From: Morella rubra
Taxonomy: Eukaryota > Streptophyta > Magnoliopsida > Fagales > Myricaceae
Assembly: GCA_003952965.2 (NCBI GenBank)
Contig: CM025856.1
Coordinates: 6,850,203 to 6,914,202 of the forward strand
Reading direction: 5' to 3'
DNA: 64,000 nucleotides
Made by a program: the position numbers and the translations under genes. Below, piece by piece: positions 1 to 10,425 of this stretch (the first letter of the stretch is position 1; the number at the start of each line of letters is the position of its first letter). The notes beneath the pieces were generated by a model that was not told the origin of the DNA, did not search any database, and was given only the letters and a program-made list of their open reading frames with translations.

Positions 1-334
1 ATCGATCGATCAATATGTACCGATCGATCGATAAATATGTACCGATCGATTGTCAATATGTACCGATCGATCGGATTCCCAATCGATCCACCACTTCGTT
101 TTCAACGACCGATCATAAAAAGTACCGATCGATCAGCATATTTAGTGACGAAAAATATCCGTCACGAAAAACTTTTTGTGACGGAATTCGGGTTTCGTCA
201 TGAAATACGTTTCGTGACGCTCATTTGCTGACGGAGCTCGTGAAGAAAATATTTCGTCACTAATTCTTTTTTAGTGACGAAATATTGACTTTTGTACCAA
301 AAAATTTTGTCACCTAAGTCAATTTTTTGTAGTG
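1..334. mobile_element. CACTA (EnSpm/CMC) transposon, terminal part
   Basis: The block ends at 334 with TTTTTTGTAGTG, the reverse complement of the CACTAC... terminus that defines CACTA elements. The preceding DNA has the expected dense subterminal repeats: GTGACGAAA and its complement TTCGTCAC recur between about 145 and 290 in both orientations, and a roughly 22-base unit containing ATATGTACCGATCGAT is repeated about three times in 14-75. The paralogous DNA at 16618 runs uninterrupted through this point (ATCTGCTTGTTGG) and gives an empty site, with ATC as the likely 3-bp target duplication. The other end and any transposase lie left of the window. No transposase coding is visible here. Confidence 0.8.
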
Positions 335-395
335 ATCTGCTTGTTGGTAGATTAGTTTTCCCCGTTGATGGTCATTTCAAGATATAGCAAGATAT

Positions 396-621
396 TTTTT
401 TTTTTGATAACGTGAAAATCCCCCAAAGCCAGACCCGTTTGGCCCAACCTTGAAGTACAAACCACGGCCCACTGGATTAACCCCACAACCCAGGGAGCAG
501 ATAAGTCAAGAACTCGCCCAACAGCAGAAAAATTCATCCCACACCTTTAAAACTCGAACTTGGTACGTCGAGCCCCAAGGAGGATGTCCCTCCTAACCAC
601 TGAGCTATCGCCCTTGGGGGT
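396..621 (-). mobile_element. tRNA-derived SINE
   Basis: Read on the minus strand, the element begins with an A-box-like segment (GATAGCTCAGTGGTTAGGAG), then a B-box-like segment (AAGTTCGAGTTTT), and ends in a poly(A) run that appears as poly(T) at 396-405 on the plus strand. AAGATAT flanks both sides (389-395 and 622-628) as a short target-site duplication. The paralogous sequence near 16660 lacks the insert, which makes it a clean empty site. A short extra copy of the target (about 630-655) follows the element, so the insertion was accompanied by a small local duplication. Confidence 0.75.
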
Positions 622-2036
622 AAGATATAGCTAGGGTCATTTCAAGATATAGCTAGGGTAAATGAATACGAGTAGTCGTATTTAATGTTTTAATTGCTGT
701 TCCTGTGCTCAGTAGCTAGCTAGCGAAGAGACATAGATTTCATGTAGACCAGAGCACCAAATGACAATTATCAACTTGTTACAGATCATTCGCTCACCTT
801 AAAATTAGATTCAAAGCAAGTGAAATCTTCCATTCCCTACCAAAATTAATCAATCTTGGCTAGTTTTTTATCTTCAAGCCTCAGCTTTTCTTGGAATCAT
901 AAGGTTGGACCTGTTTCCTGGTAATGTACTATTCAATTACCAAGAAATTGAGAAAGAAGAGCTGACTTTTGATGGAGGAGGCGTAGACCAAGTTACCTAG
1001 GATACAAAGCAATCAAATCTCCATGAAAAGAAACAAAAACTAAAAAAGTTTTGAGGGGAAAAAGAAAAAAAAAAGAATTGTCCCTCTTCTTGAAGAGTTG
1101 AGTTTCTTTTTAACCATGTGCTTCGGAGATGTTCTTTGGTGGAATGTCTATGGATGCAAGGTTCCATCCTCAGTGTTGGGATTGTTGGATTTCCTGCATT
1201 GGTTATTGTAATGTGAGGGGATACTTGGGTACATAGCATGCGCACTACAGTTCTTCCTTGTTTGTTTCTCGATGAAATTTTATTTAGTAACCAATATTAT
1301 TGACAGCGAAGTTGGAATTAGATAGCTTATCCAGTTTATCACAGGGGACCTATGTTTGTCCAGCATTCATGGTGTCATCGTTAGATTTAATTTCCTTTCA
1401 GATCCTACTTACAAAGGGCCTATATTTGTCCAGCATCACAGGTGTCATCATTAAAGTTAATTGCCTTTTGGATCCTATTTACTCTATTTTCCTCCGTCAA
1501 GTCTTTTTCAAGAGGGTTATACGCAAATAAGAATTGCATTCTGTTTTTCCCCTTTTATTTGAGAATTATTCAACTAATGGGATTCTCTTAGAGTAACTTT
1601 ATACACATCTTGCGGGCTGGTAGCTTACATTACTTTAAGTGCATCTGTGTTTAAAACTATGTTTCAATGTTCTGAGATAAGGTATGTGTATGACAACTGC
1701 ATGTGACATGCTTTAAGGTGACCCTTATCAACCAATTTTATTAAAGAAAGTCATTCCAATTCATGGGCCTACTCTTTTGATCTGCTTTGTTTATGCTTTA
1801 AGCTGAAACGTTTTAAATTCTCTTGTTTGTGGCTGATGGAATTCTTTCTGAATCTCTCCGCTGTTGGAATGACGTCCCCAGTATCGAAAATTCGTTTCAT
1901 TTCCTTTGTTATGTGTTATATTTGTTGCGTTGTTTTGCTGTTGCTGTTTATTGGTGTTCTACTGCACAGATTGATAGCTTCCTCCTCATATTGTTTCTCT
2001 TTTTTTTTTTTTTTTCTTTTTGTTTCTCCCTTGAAG

Positions 2037-2554
2037 GAGGGGAAATACCGGGAAGCACTTGGAAAATGGGAGGCTGCTCTAACTTTGATGCCAGAAAGCG
2101 CTGTATTACATGAACAAAAGGCACAAGTTTTACTTGAAATTGGAGATTCATGGAATGCTTTGAAGGCAGCCACTAGTGAGGACCAGTTCTTGTTCAATTT
2201 TTATTCCTGACTTCAAAAACGATTGGCCTAGCCATTCTTAGCACATGATATTTTGGTTACAAATGACAAGGCTATTTTTTCTTATGCCCTGTTCGAGCTG
2301 CTTTAGTTGTAAAGTTCCTTCCAGGGTCTGAATTTTTCATTTCCTTTTCAGCAATTTGTAGTATACACATCTTGCCAAATGTGTCCACGGTCCACCCTTC
2401 CATGGTTAAGCCTTTTCTCTGTTTTGTGCTTTGGGGTCAAGTAACTGTTTATAGGTTTTGTAATTTTTACTGATTGACTTGTACACCTTTTGACGTAACT
2501 GTTTACAAATTCTGCCTTGCAGGAGCTACTGAAGTGGAGTCGTCATGGGCTGAG
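2037..2554 (+). pseudogene. TTC33-like TPR gene, partial copy (exons 2 and 3 only)
   Basis: Two exons of a TPR protein are present. Exon 2 (2037-2175) follows a strong pyrimidine tract and acceptor TTGAAG; it reads EGKYREALGKWEAALTLMPE and onward to KAAT, then a GTGAGG donor. Exon 3 (2523-2554) reads RATEVESSWAE. The TPR signature is visible (KYREALGKWEAAL, then an alanine-rich second helix). Exons 4 and 5 are absent because the duplicated block stops near 3230. Exon 1 is not in the window because the CACTA element lies immediately left of the intron. The locus cannot make a complete protein from what is visible. Unlike the fuller copy at 15606-20557, its exon 2 acceptor is in the correct frame. 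The 46-codon exon 2 shows no stop and very few changes, so the copy is young or was recently constrained. Confidence 0.7.
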
Positions 2555-3230
2555 GTGTGTCAGAACTTTTGCTTCCACTATCGTCGTTGATATAGATGTA
2601 CGATTGATTTGCAAGTTTTAAGCTTTGATGCCTCACTTGCCTTCAGAGTATCAAGAATCCCTATCGCTAATATGCCCGCAAAATACCCCCTCAGGTTATG
2701 TGTTAATGGACTGCTTATTAATTAAAGTACATTGGTTTTTCCTATCTCCCAATAGAATAATCACACTATTATAAAAATATGGGCCATCAAAGAAAAATAT
2801 TGGGGAACTGGTTCTATGTTTGATTTAGACGTGTTTAGTGCTTTAATGTGAAAGTTGATTGCTTAGAACTTTTCTCAGATTGTTTTCAGTCTTCCAATGA
2901 ATGCTTCTGTTGGAAATGCTCTAACAAAAAAGCTGATGTTCGAAAAGGACTCGTAATCCAAGTAATAGATTCAAGTCCTGTTAAAGTTGAAAAATGTACA
3001 CAACTATCACACTCCGAGTGGCTTTTTTTGTTCACATTTTTTATAGTGCAAGCAATATCAATTTCTGTCTTCTTATTTTGGTATCCTTCTCCCCCAATCC
3101 CTTTTTCTCTCTCTTCCTATGTGGTGCGTATGCATCAATTGCTGGTAGTGATTGAAAAAGATTGTTGGTCTGCATTTTTACTCGGTGCATATTAGAGTTT
3201 GCCCCTGATCTAAAGAAATTTTAAGTAAAA

Positions 3231-5808
3231 TCTATTTAAAAAATTCATTAAAAATAAAATTGATATTTAAAAAAAAGTAATATTTTTAAAATAAAACTAT
3301 TGAAACTCTATTTCCATAATCTATTCATTTTTAATTTATTTTATGAATTTTTATTTATTTTTAAATTTTTATCTTGGAAAGGCATTTTGGTCATTTTGTA
3401 TGTTTTTCCGTCTACTTAACATCTAATTTGGACGGGCGAAAATTGATAATTTTCAAAAGATAAAGTGCTCAAATTGTTGTTTTGATAATAATGGATACGA
3501 AATTGGTTTGATAAAGGGATAATTATGACTTTTCTCTCTTCTTCTTTTTTGTTTCTTTTCTACGGGTATTACGATGCTTGGTGAGTGCTTTAATATTATA
3601 TTGCATGGATTCTATTGTAATTTTTATTACTCTCTCCAAATTTAATAAAATTTTCATGTTTCTTAATTTTCATAACATTTTTAAAATTTTCAAAAATTTA
3701 CAATTATGACTTTAATCTGGCTGATTTTCTGATACCTGAGAAACATATAAAAAAATATATGATGTCCCCGCATAATTTCATTAAAATGCCACTATTTTGT
3801 AGGATCTTTATCCTGAGGCACAATTTGGGGTTCAAAATTTCAAATGGAAAGGATGTTGAAAATAGTTTTGTGGGTTATTACGAAGTTATAAAAGTTGAAT
3901 ACAAGTAATTTGACTCCTCTTAAAACGCCATTACTTACCTTAAGGCATAAAATAAAAATAAAAAAATTAGCGCACGTGTGGAAAATCATCATTGCTTCGG
4001 TAATGACGTGACCAAGCGAAGGATATATGAGAAAGAAAAAAATTAAGTAGGAAAAACATCCCGTAATTCAATTTTGATCTGAACCTCTTTTGATTTGTTA
4101 TGCCGTTTGCGGCAGCTTCTTGGAAATATCCAGGGAGTATGCAGCCCGGAAATTTCAGCCACCAATCTTCATGAACCAGTCGGAGAAAACGGGAAAGAAT
4201 ATGAATGTATATATTACTTCCCAATCTTGCTTGTATGAATTTTATTGTCTTTGAAAATAGACCGATCGATGACGCAGACAAATTCTGTCCGTGGAAACAA
4301 AAAGAAAAAAAAAAATAAAAAAAAAAAAAAAATTGAAAAAAAATTAAATTAATTCCAGAAATTCCAGAGTCGAGGTCGACACTAATTAAATTAATCGCCC
4401 TGAGAGCAGTGTATTCCAGGGCAAAAATGGAAGCAGTCAAAAGAAATCTTAAATCAACAGATAGTTTCAACGAAAAGATTAGCAGTAGTGTAAGATTTTT
4501 CAGTGTATGCATCATCCGAGGATTCTCCCCAAGATTTAACTATTTATTTTGCTCTAAAATCGAAAAGCTAGGAGAAAGAAGAAAATTTCCCTGGGGCAGA
4601 AGCTACTATTAAAGGTGTTTCTGAGAGGAATGAAAAGCAAGAAGTTTCATTAAATTTTTTTAACAGTTTAGAATGAAAAATTCTTAGAGAAGTTAAATCA
4701 GCAAAAAAATTTATCCCTCAAATTTAAAAATGCAAACGCAAAAAAATTTATTTGCTAAGAGCGGCAAGGGTTGACAAATTTCTCCCACAAGGGAAAATGA
4801 TCGGTCACGGGGAGAGCAGTCATGGTCTGGGCTATTTTGTCCGGGTGTTCCAGGTCCCGTTTCAAAACTAAAATTTTAAAACAGCAAAAAGATTTATGAT
4901 GGCCGACAATGCAAATGCGGGGGTTGACAAATTTGCGGGGGAGAAAATGATCATGAAATCTGCCCACGGCAAAAGACTCTCACGGAAGATCACGTGCGAG
5001 GAGAAAACAATCGCGAGGTCGACGCCAGCAGTGTATTTAGATAAACTGAATTCTAATCGGTTCTCGTCTCATTTCTTGGCTTAAATCTCTTGGCTTAAAT
5101 CTAACGCTGAAATAACTTATTGTCAAGCATAGTTCACAAACGGGCCGACACGTGTAATACAAATATATGTGTATATGACCATGCACACATGCCGCTTACA
5201 TACATGCGTATATGACCATGACACTCGCCGAAAACCTTTCTGGAAATATCCCCACCTTTGTAGTCCTTGTTTTGGTTCTCACAGGATGCAGCTAGCAAAG
5301 GAATTGATTCATATAGACTTGTCTCTTTTTTCAGTATCTGAAAACAAGGAACAAAAAGGGAACAAGAATGATTGGTTCGAATCCATTTTTCTGCAGTATC
5401 CTCCGTTTGGATACTTTTTGGAGAACCCAGAAAACGGGGATGGGTGACACTGATTCTCGTGATACTAATATAATGGTGTCTGGTCCACTACTCTTTGGAA
5501 ATATTAAAAGCAAAAAAGGTTCGGAATTTATCATCGAATCTTCCTTCCAATCTCTTTTGGGCAAGTGGAATTGAATTAGCATAGTGATCGGATGAAACCT
5601 CAGCCAGGCAATTAATTGCTACAACTCACGACTACGAATTTCTCTCGAACTTTTATACTTGACCCACAAGGCAAAATCACAAGTGACATATTGCATGAAA
5701 AAAAAAAACAGAGGAATTTCAAGAACACTGCTCATCCCCGGGCACTAAACGGGAAACCATAGGCGGTACGCCAACGAGGAGAAAGACACGGCAGAGGTCA
5801 AGGTTTTG
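3231..5808. other. Intergenic, AT-rich, no gene recognised
   Basis: About 3230-3960 is very AT-rich and reads like decayed repeat DNA. Frames at 3967-4515 are dominated by homopolymer runs (poly-A/T near 4305-4335) and look non-coding. At about 4767-4800 and 4918-4952 there is an imperfect direct repeat sharing GGGTTGACAAATTT and GAAAATGATC. A second short duplication (TATATGACCATG) lies at about 5173-5221. No splice-supported coding signal was found. Confidence 0.5.
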
Positions 5809-6153
5809 CTATGATGGATGCTGTGGGTGTATACTCTGACCCATCTTGAAGCAGCTATCGAGCTTGCTGGGCCGCGGGGTTGCAGAGGAAGAGGGTAGAG
5901 GGCGAGCACAGAGAACATGGGCGATGGATTGGACTATCCGATCAAACATCAACCGCTTAACTGACTTAAGCTTTGCCGGAATCACGCTTCCCCTTTTTGG
6001 CTTGAACCATGTCTCTGTTCTGAGCCTGACTAGTTCGTCACCTGGGCTCAAGCTCACCGCCTTCCGCTCTGGCTCGACCTTGACGCAGACCACCTCCCCA
6101 CCTGGGTTCAGCTTCGTCACGATCTCCGGCTCGCGCATTTTGCCCATCGCCAT
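5809..6153 (-). CDS. Small basic protein, array member 1 (family not recognised)
   Basis: An uninterrupted 114-residue frame starts at the ATG at 6153-6151; the next upstream in-frame codons lack an ATG. Its central block, FKPKRGSVIPAKLKSVKR followed by LMFDRIVQSIAHVL (about residues 52-84), is shared with the proteins at 10096-10353 and 14206-14496. A serine/proline linker and a short C-terminal end (FKMGQSIHPQHPS) follow. This member has an N-terminal extension of about 50 residues, rich in Val, Glu and Lys, that the others lack. No signal peptide, membrane segment or known domain is visible. The core would form a basic amphipathic helix. The locus is the first unit of a tandem array with about 4.2-kb spacing on the same strand. 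Function is unknown; conservation of a core across diverged paralogs argues that it is coding. Confidence 0.65.
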   Translation of the reverse strand: MAMGKMREPEIVTKLNPGGEVVCVKVEPERKAVSLSPGDELVRLRTETWFKPKRGSVIPAKLKSVKRLMFDRIVQSIAHVLCARPLPSSSATPRPSKLDSCFKMGQSIHPQHPS

Positions 6154-6249
6154 TTCTCGCCCTCTGAAAAGCTGTGATTTCTTCAATCCGAAACGTGAGG
6201 GCTTTAAGGTTATAAAATTGCGGGGGAGTTTCAGCTTTAAATATCAAAC

Positions 6250-8113
6250 AATAGCTTCAAAAGTACGCGACCCAAGTAGGCACTTGCTTTTTCCTTGGCG
6301 GCCCAGAGGCACATGTTGCATGAAACATATGGAAACAAAAACAAAAAAACCAATCGAAATTAATCGAACAAGCTGATAAGGTTAATTTAATCTCCTTAAG
6401 CCATAATTGACTGTTTGGTTTATCCTCTGTTTGCAAGTGGGCAAGCCAGGCTGTTGGAGTCGCTTATTTTTTCTTGTCTGATTTAACCGTAGAGAAATTT
6501 CTAGACGTGTCTCACTTTTCACTTTTCGTTTAATCGTTAGCTCTGTGAATAGGCTTCCAAAATCTGGGAAATGAACCTTTGTTTTTTACCAGAAGTTAAT
6601 ACGTCCAAAAGATTCAACACGGACTTTTCTTCAATCACCAGGATTACTTCTTTAGATAGACCAAAACAATCCATGGAAGAGCAGAGGATTGAATTACATG
6701 GAGACAACGCCAGCTTCATTCTCTACTACAAAGGCTGGTGGGCTGAGGACCATTGAGGGAATCAGGAACGTGACCAAAGTGGAAGTGAAAACGTTTAAAA
6801 GACGCAAATAGCTAGCCCACTCAACAGAGATCAATTGGAACTGACTGTCCCATCATCCATCGTCATACATTTCGTCCTGCATCGGCCTAAAATTTCTTCC
6901 CACTTGAGACACTTACCCACCGAGTATTCCATGGAATTTCTTCTCATAAGTATCCGGTCAGCATTGATATTAACTAATGAAAATGAATCCAAGTGGTTAA
7001 CTCAGTGATTAAGGTTTGGGTCTTAGTGGTATAAGATAGGTTCCAAATTTTAAAACTTCACAGGTACTACCAATTCCTTGGGACTAGCTCAGAGACTATG
7101 GCTTAATAATGACTCAGTTTATATGAGACAAAAGGATTGCATAAATTATGAGATTAGTCAAAATGCACGTAAACTGGTCTAAACACCACATTAGAAAAAA
7201 AATTAACTAATAAAAATAAAGATCAGTAGTATCGTTGTACCATCAATGATCGAGGCTTACATTAGACACAAAACAAAAGCCAAATCATGTACTCAATTTC
7301 AACTAATTTTAAGACCCCACTACCGTGTGTAACATGTTCAGATTTTTATTTGACAATCCAAGAACTCCTTGTTTTGAACTTCCCGCTATGATATTAATGG
7401 AGTTGGGTCCTTCTGTTCATGGATTTATCTCATTCTTCATTTGTATGGGAAAATATAGCATTCAGTGGGATTTCTACTGAGCTGGAGCACCGAGGTCTAA
7501 CCCAGAGAGCAGTAGCACATGACTGGGGCCAGGACAAAGTGGCGACCAGATTCAGTTGAGTTTATAACAGTGTGATTGTGTGACTGGGCCGGGCCCCCGC
7601 GTATCTTGCCCAAAACTCAATCACAGGAAAGTACAGAGAGTACCGCTATTTCCCGTCTCAAATTGACTTAACGCTTTGGACCGGGTTAACTATTATGGGT
7701 CTTCGGCCTGGTTGTGTCATGCCTATATGGCTATTTGGACTAACGTCTTTAAGGCGGTTTATTGTATGTTCCGCTGAAATTTAAAAAATAGAGAAACACG
7801 ATCCGGCTGTTTTGGGATTTCAAAGAATCTAAAATGTCCTTATCTATATATAAAATGAAAAATGAAATACTCTAATAGAGGACTAAGATTCTCTATAAAA
7901 TTTTTTTTTGAATCATATAGTTCAATTTAAAGAGAAACAAATAAATTAATTAATGTTATACAAATAAAATTTCATATAATATAGAGCTTACAGTGAAATC
8001 AATTTGTCGTGTCTATGCCTTTCTATAGAAAATTGCATAATATTATAATCAATCAATGGAAGTAGATCATCTCAAAAAATAGTACTGTTTAGAAACCTTT
8101 TCAAATACTTTAA
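6250..8113. other. Intergenic, one SINE, no gene recognised
   Basis: Apart from the SINE at 6985-7202 I see no coding exon. The 7780-8100 part is AT-rich. Short open frames around 6540-6756 occur on both strands over the same bases, have no family resemblance and are not supported by any paralog. Confidence 0.5.
6985..7202 (+). mobile_element. Au-type SINE
   Basis: The body starts with a tRNA-like promoter region (AAGTGGTTAACTCAGTGATT) and ends with a conserved Au-SINE-like 3' part, GATTAGTCAAAATGCACGTA then ACTGGTCTAAACACC, before a short A-rich tail. It is flanked by TTAACTAATGAAAAT (6970-6984) and TTAACTAATAAAAAT (7203-7217), a 15-bp target duplication with one mismatch. It resembles the SINE at 34563-34767 along its length. 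Confidence 0.8.
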
Positions 8114-10255
8114 TATGCCCGGAGTCCCAATGGGGTTTACTTATCAATTAGATTCCTGTATTAATAGTATTGTCCAGTTGTCATGCAGTCAAGCTCAAAC
8201 TCCAAGACAGCCAGAAAAATGGAAGGTGGGCCCCAAAAGAGAATCCGCAATCTCCATCGTGCAAATAGCCTTTGTACCTAAACCTTGGCATGACAAAGAT
8301 CATTTGTCCATGATAACAAAAATTCTCTGGCATGTAGCGGGGAAGCTTCTTCGATTTTTCGGGGATGCATCCATAAATTAATTATGTGAACCGATAGAAA
8401 GGCAACAGGTCCCACTTCCATGGTGCTCTTCTTTCTAGTTGGATGATTTTTATCGATCTCTTTGAAAATATACTCCCATATAGATGAAGCATGAACTATG
8501 AAGCATCCAATTATTATATAGGGTTACATGGGGATGGGGTAGGCGGCAGGGGGAGGGGAATAAGAAGAGAGGAAAGCAAAGAGAGTACACAAAGTTTGGC
8601 CTGAACATGTTGTATGGTACGTGCCAAAACACGGCTAAAAGTTCACTGCAACAAGTCGTACATACATGGATTAACGAAGATGTTTGGTCCTTTCTCTTTT
8701 GTCTCTTTAATCGATTAACATTGTTTAATGGTTTGGCTACTTTTAGAAGTCAAACTTTGGCTCCATTATACACTCACATCCGATTTTCAAGTACACCCAA
8801 AAACCTATGCCTGACTAATAATTTGTATCTTTCAGAAAGGAGGACGGGGAATAGATTCTGATATGGAATACAAAAGGAAAAAAAAAACAAACAGAAAAGC
8901 TTTTTTAGCTGTCACCAAAGGTATCAAGAGATGTGTGTAGACAGTACTGCTTAAAAATTAAAAAAATCTTCAAGTCATAGGAAGAGGAAAAAGATAAGCA
9001 GTTCAAGTTCCACATTCAACAAAGCCATCAGAAAAAGGTATAAAAATGTATAAACGACACGACTATTGATTTTTATGCATAATAATAAGTGAATTATTAA
9101 ACAGTGGCTTTTAAATAAAGTTTATGGCTTTCTTACTTTGTCTTGAACTTCTTTTGTTTTACTAACCAACAAACTACTCCTAGGATTTTGGTCCTATATT
9201 TCCTTTTTCATTTCTTATTCATAATTGACTTTGACCTTGAATTGTAAAAGGAATTCTCAATAGGTAATTTCCTACCGGTATAAATTATTATATCCACATA
9301 ACAGAGCTAAGAAAATAATTGAAAATCTTAAAAATTTGTTTCAAGATTCATCCTAATTCAAAGGATTAATGTAAATTTTTTAACTTACTATGGTGTTCCA
9401 CTGTCACAAGTAAGATGAGAGCATTTAATTATGGGAGGTAAATCTTTTTTTCTAAAAAAAAAAAAAAAAGTGTAAATCAACAAGATTTCATTCGTTGTTG
9501 AACTTAGGCAATTCATGTACAGCATAAGTTCTTCATTCCATCTGAAGAGACAAATGAAACATCTCGACATTGATCTGGTATTTAGATTTTTAGACCTTAG
9601 AGAGAGAGAGAGAGAGCGGGTGGGGACTGTGGATCAGGGAAGATCCAATAAGGATAGCTTTGCTTTGACCAAGAGGTGGTTATGACACCCAAATAAACAG
9701 AGAAATGAGAGCAACCTTTGTATGTATCGGAACTCAAGAGAAAGGTAACAGATAAACAAATAGATTAAAAAAAGAAGAAGAAGAAGAAGAGTAGACAAGC
9801 CCTGTTGGGAAGCAGATTTTATAAGAAAGTCACAGGCAAATAAAGGTTAAACAGATCTAGAACACAATACCCCAACAAGTAATCTTCAATCACAGGGACT
9901 GGCATTACACATGTATATCGCAGTCCTTGCCATTAGATGCGTCTAGTAGAATACAGTCTAATCTAATGGAACATCAGAAACTATCAAATGAAACAAATTA
10001 CAGTCTTAATCCACAGCCAAAAGCGGAAAAACCATCAAAATTAGAACCATCAATACAGGACAAGCTGATTCTCTTGCCTCGTAGCTAAGTGAGGATCATT
10101 TGGATACTGCAGGAGATATTTGATGATCTTTGTGGGGAAAAGTCTTCATAATCTTGAAATTCCCAGTCGATTTTTTGCTTGAGGAAGTCATTTCTGACCG
10201 GGAAGAAGAAGAAAGGTGATGGGGGCAAAGAAGAGTAGAAATAGGTTTAGTTATG
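8114..10255. repeat. Unit of the small-protein locus, also present inverted at 54864-57155
   Basis: This segment, the 3' flank and C-terminal half of the gene at 10096-10353, has a reverse-complement copy at 54864-57155. Anchors are ATGCCCGGAGTCCCAATGG near 8115 against its complement near 57150, and the region around 9960-10030 against 55080-55160. It is also weakly related to about 12290-14205, the equivalent flank of the next gene (compare 8225-8320 with 12312-12410), which shows that the array arose by tandem duplication of a unit larger than the gene. Confidence 0.8.
9599..9791. repeat. Microsatellites (AG)n and (AAG)n
   Basis: An (AG) run lies at 9599-9616 and an (AAG) run at about 9772-9791, both in the 3' flank of the gene at 10096-10353. 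Other simple repeats in the window are (AT)n at 11971-11991, (CT)n at about 20828-20848 and (AG)n at about 29562-29580. All could vary in length between individuals. Confidence 0.8.
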
Positions 10256-10353
10256 GAATCAAACATCATCCTCTTCACTGATTTTCTCCTCCGAGGAATT
10301 AGGCTCCCTGTACCGGGTTTGAACAGCGGCACAACGTCGGCTCCCTGTTCCAT
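10096..10353 (-). CDS. Small basic protein, array member 2 (family not recognised)
   Basis: An 85-residue frame starts at the ATG at 10353. Order of parts: a short acidic/hydrophobic N-terminus; FKPGTGSLIP; the conserved basic core RRRKSVKRMMFDSI then TKPISTLL (about residues 22-43); a serine-rich linker (SSSSRSEMTSSSKKS); and a C-terminal end NFKIMKTFPHKDHQISPAVSK. The C-terminal MK-x-FP...H-x-IS pattern recurs in the paralog at 14206-14496 and in the fragment at 54864-55022, although the linkers differ. No signal peptide or membrane segment is seen. A TATA box lies 64 bp upstream. The layout (about 90 residues, basic, no secretion signal, conserved Pro-rich C-terminus) is similar to that of plant peptide precursors such as PROPEPs, but the motif of those families is absent, so this is only a structural analogy. 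Function unknown. Confidence 0.7.
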   Translation of the reverse strand: MEQGADVVPLFKPGTGSLIPRRRKSVKRMMFDSITKPISTLLCPHHLSSSSRSEMTSSSKKSTGNFKIMKTFPHKDHQISPAVSK

Positions 10354-10416
10354 CTTTCTGGCTCTAGATATGGTTGGTTTCTAGTGGTATATGAGAAAAC
10401 CTCAGAGCACAAGCTC

Positions 10417-10425
10417 CTATATATA
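10417..10425 (-). promoter_or_regulatory. TATA box of the gene at 10096-10353
   Basis: The minus strand reads TATATATAG here, about 64 bp upstream of the ATG at 10353, a usual distance for a plant TATA box with a short 5' leader. No expression data support it. Confidence 0.5.

Larger units (their letters stand above)
335..3230 (+). repeat. Segmental duplication, copy 1 (TTC33 introns 1-3 region)
   Basis: This stretch aligns base for base, with scattered substitutions and small indels, to 16618-19690. It covers most of intron 1, exon 2, intron 2, exon 3 and part of intron 3 of the TTC33-like gene. Homology starts exactly at the CACTA terminus and stops near 3230, where copy 1 runs into unrelated AT-rich DNA while copy 2 continues toward exon 4. 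Copy 1 has gained a SINE (396-621). It lacks about 460 bp that are present at roughly 18687-19148 in copy 2. Confidence 0.85.

Noticed and set aside
1823..2210. 96- and 127-codon frames spanning TTC33 exon 2 in copy 1
   Set aside because: Their first halves are intron read-through including the poly-pyrimidine tract; only 2037-2175 is exon.
3967..4515. 182-codon minus-strand frame rich in Phe and Leu
   Set aside because: It runs through poly-A/T tracts, has no family resemblance and no splice or paralog support.
8115..8381. 88-codon plus-strand frame beginning MPGVPMGFTYQLD
   Set aside because: The duplicate at 56873-57154 is out of frame with it after a few dozen codons, so the reading is not conserved.
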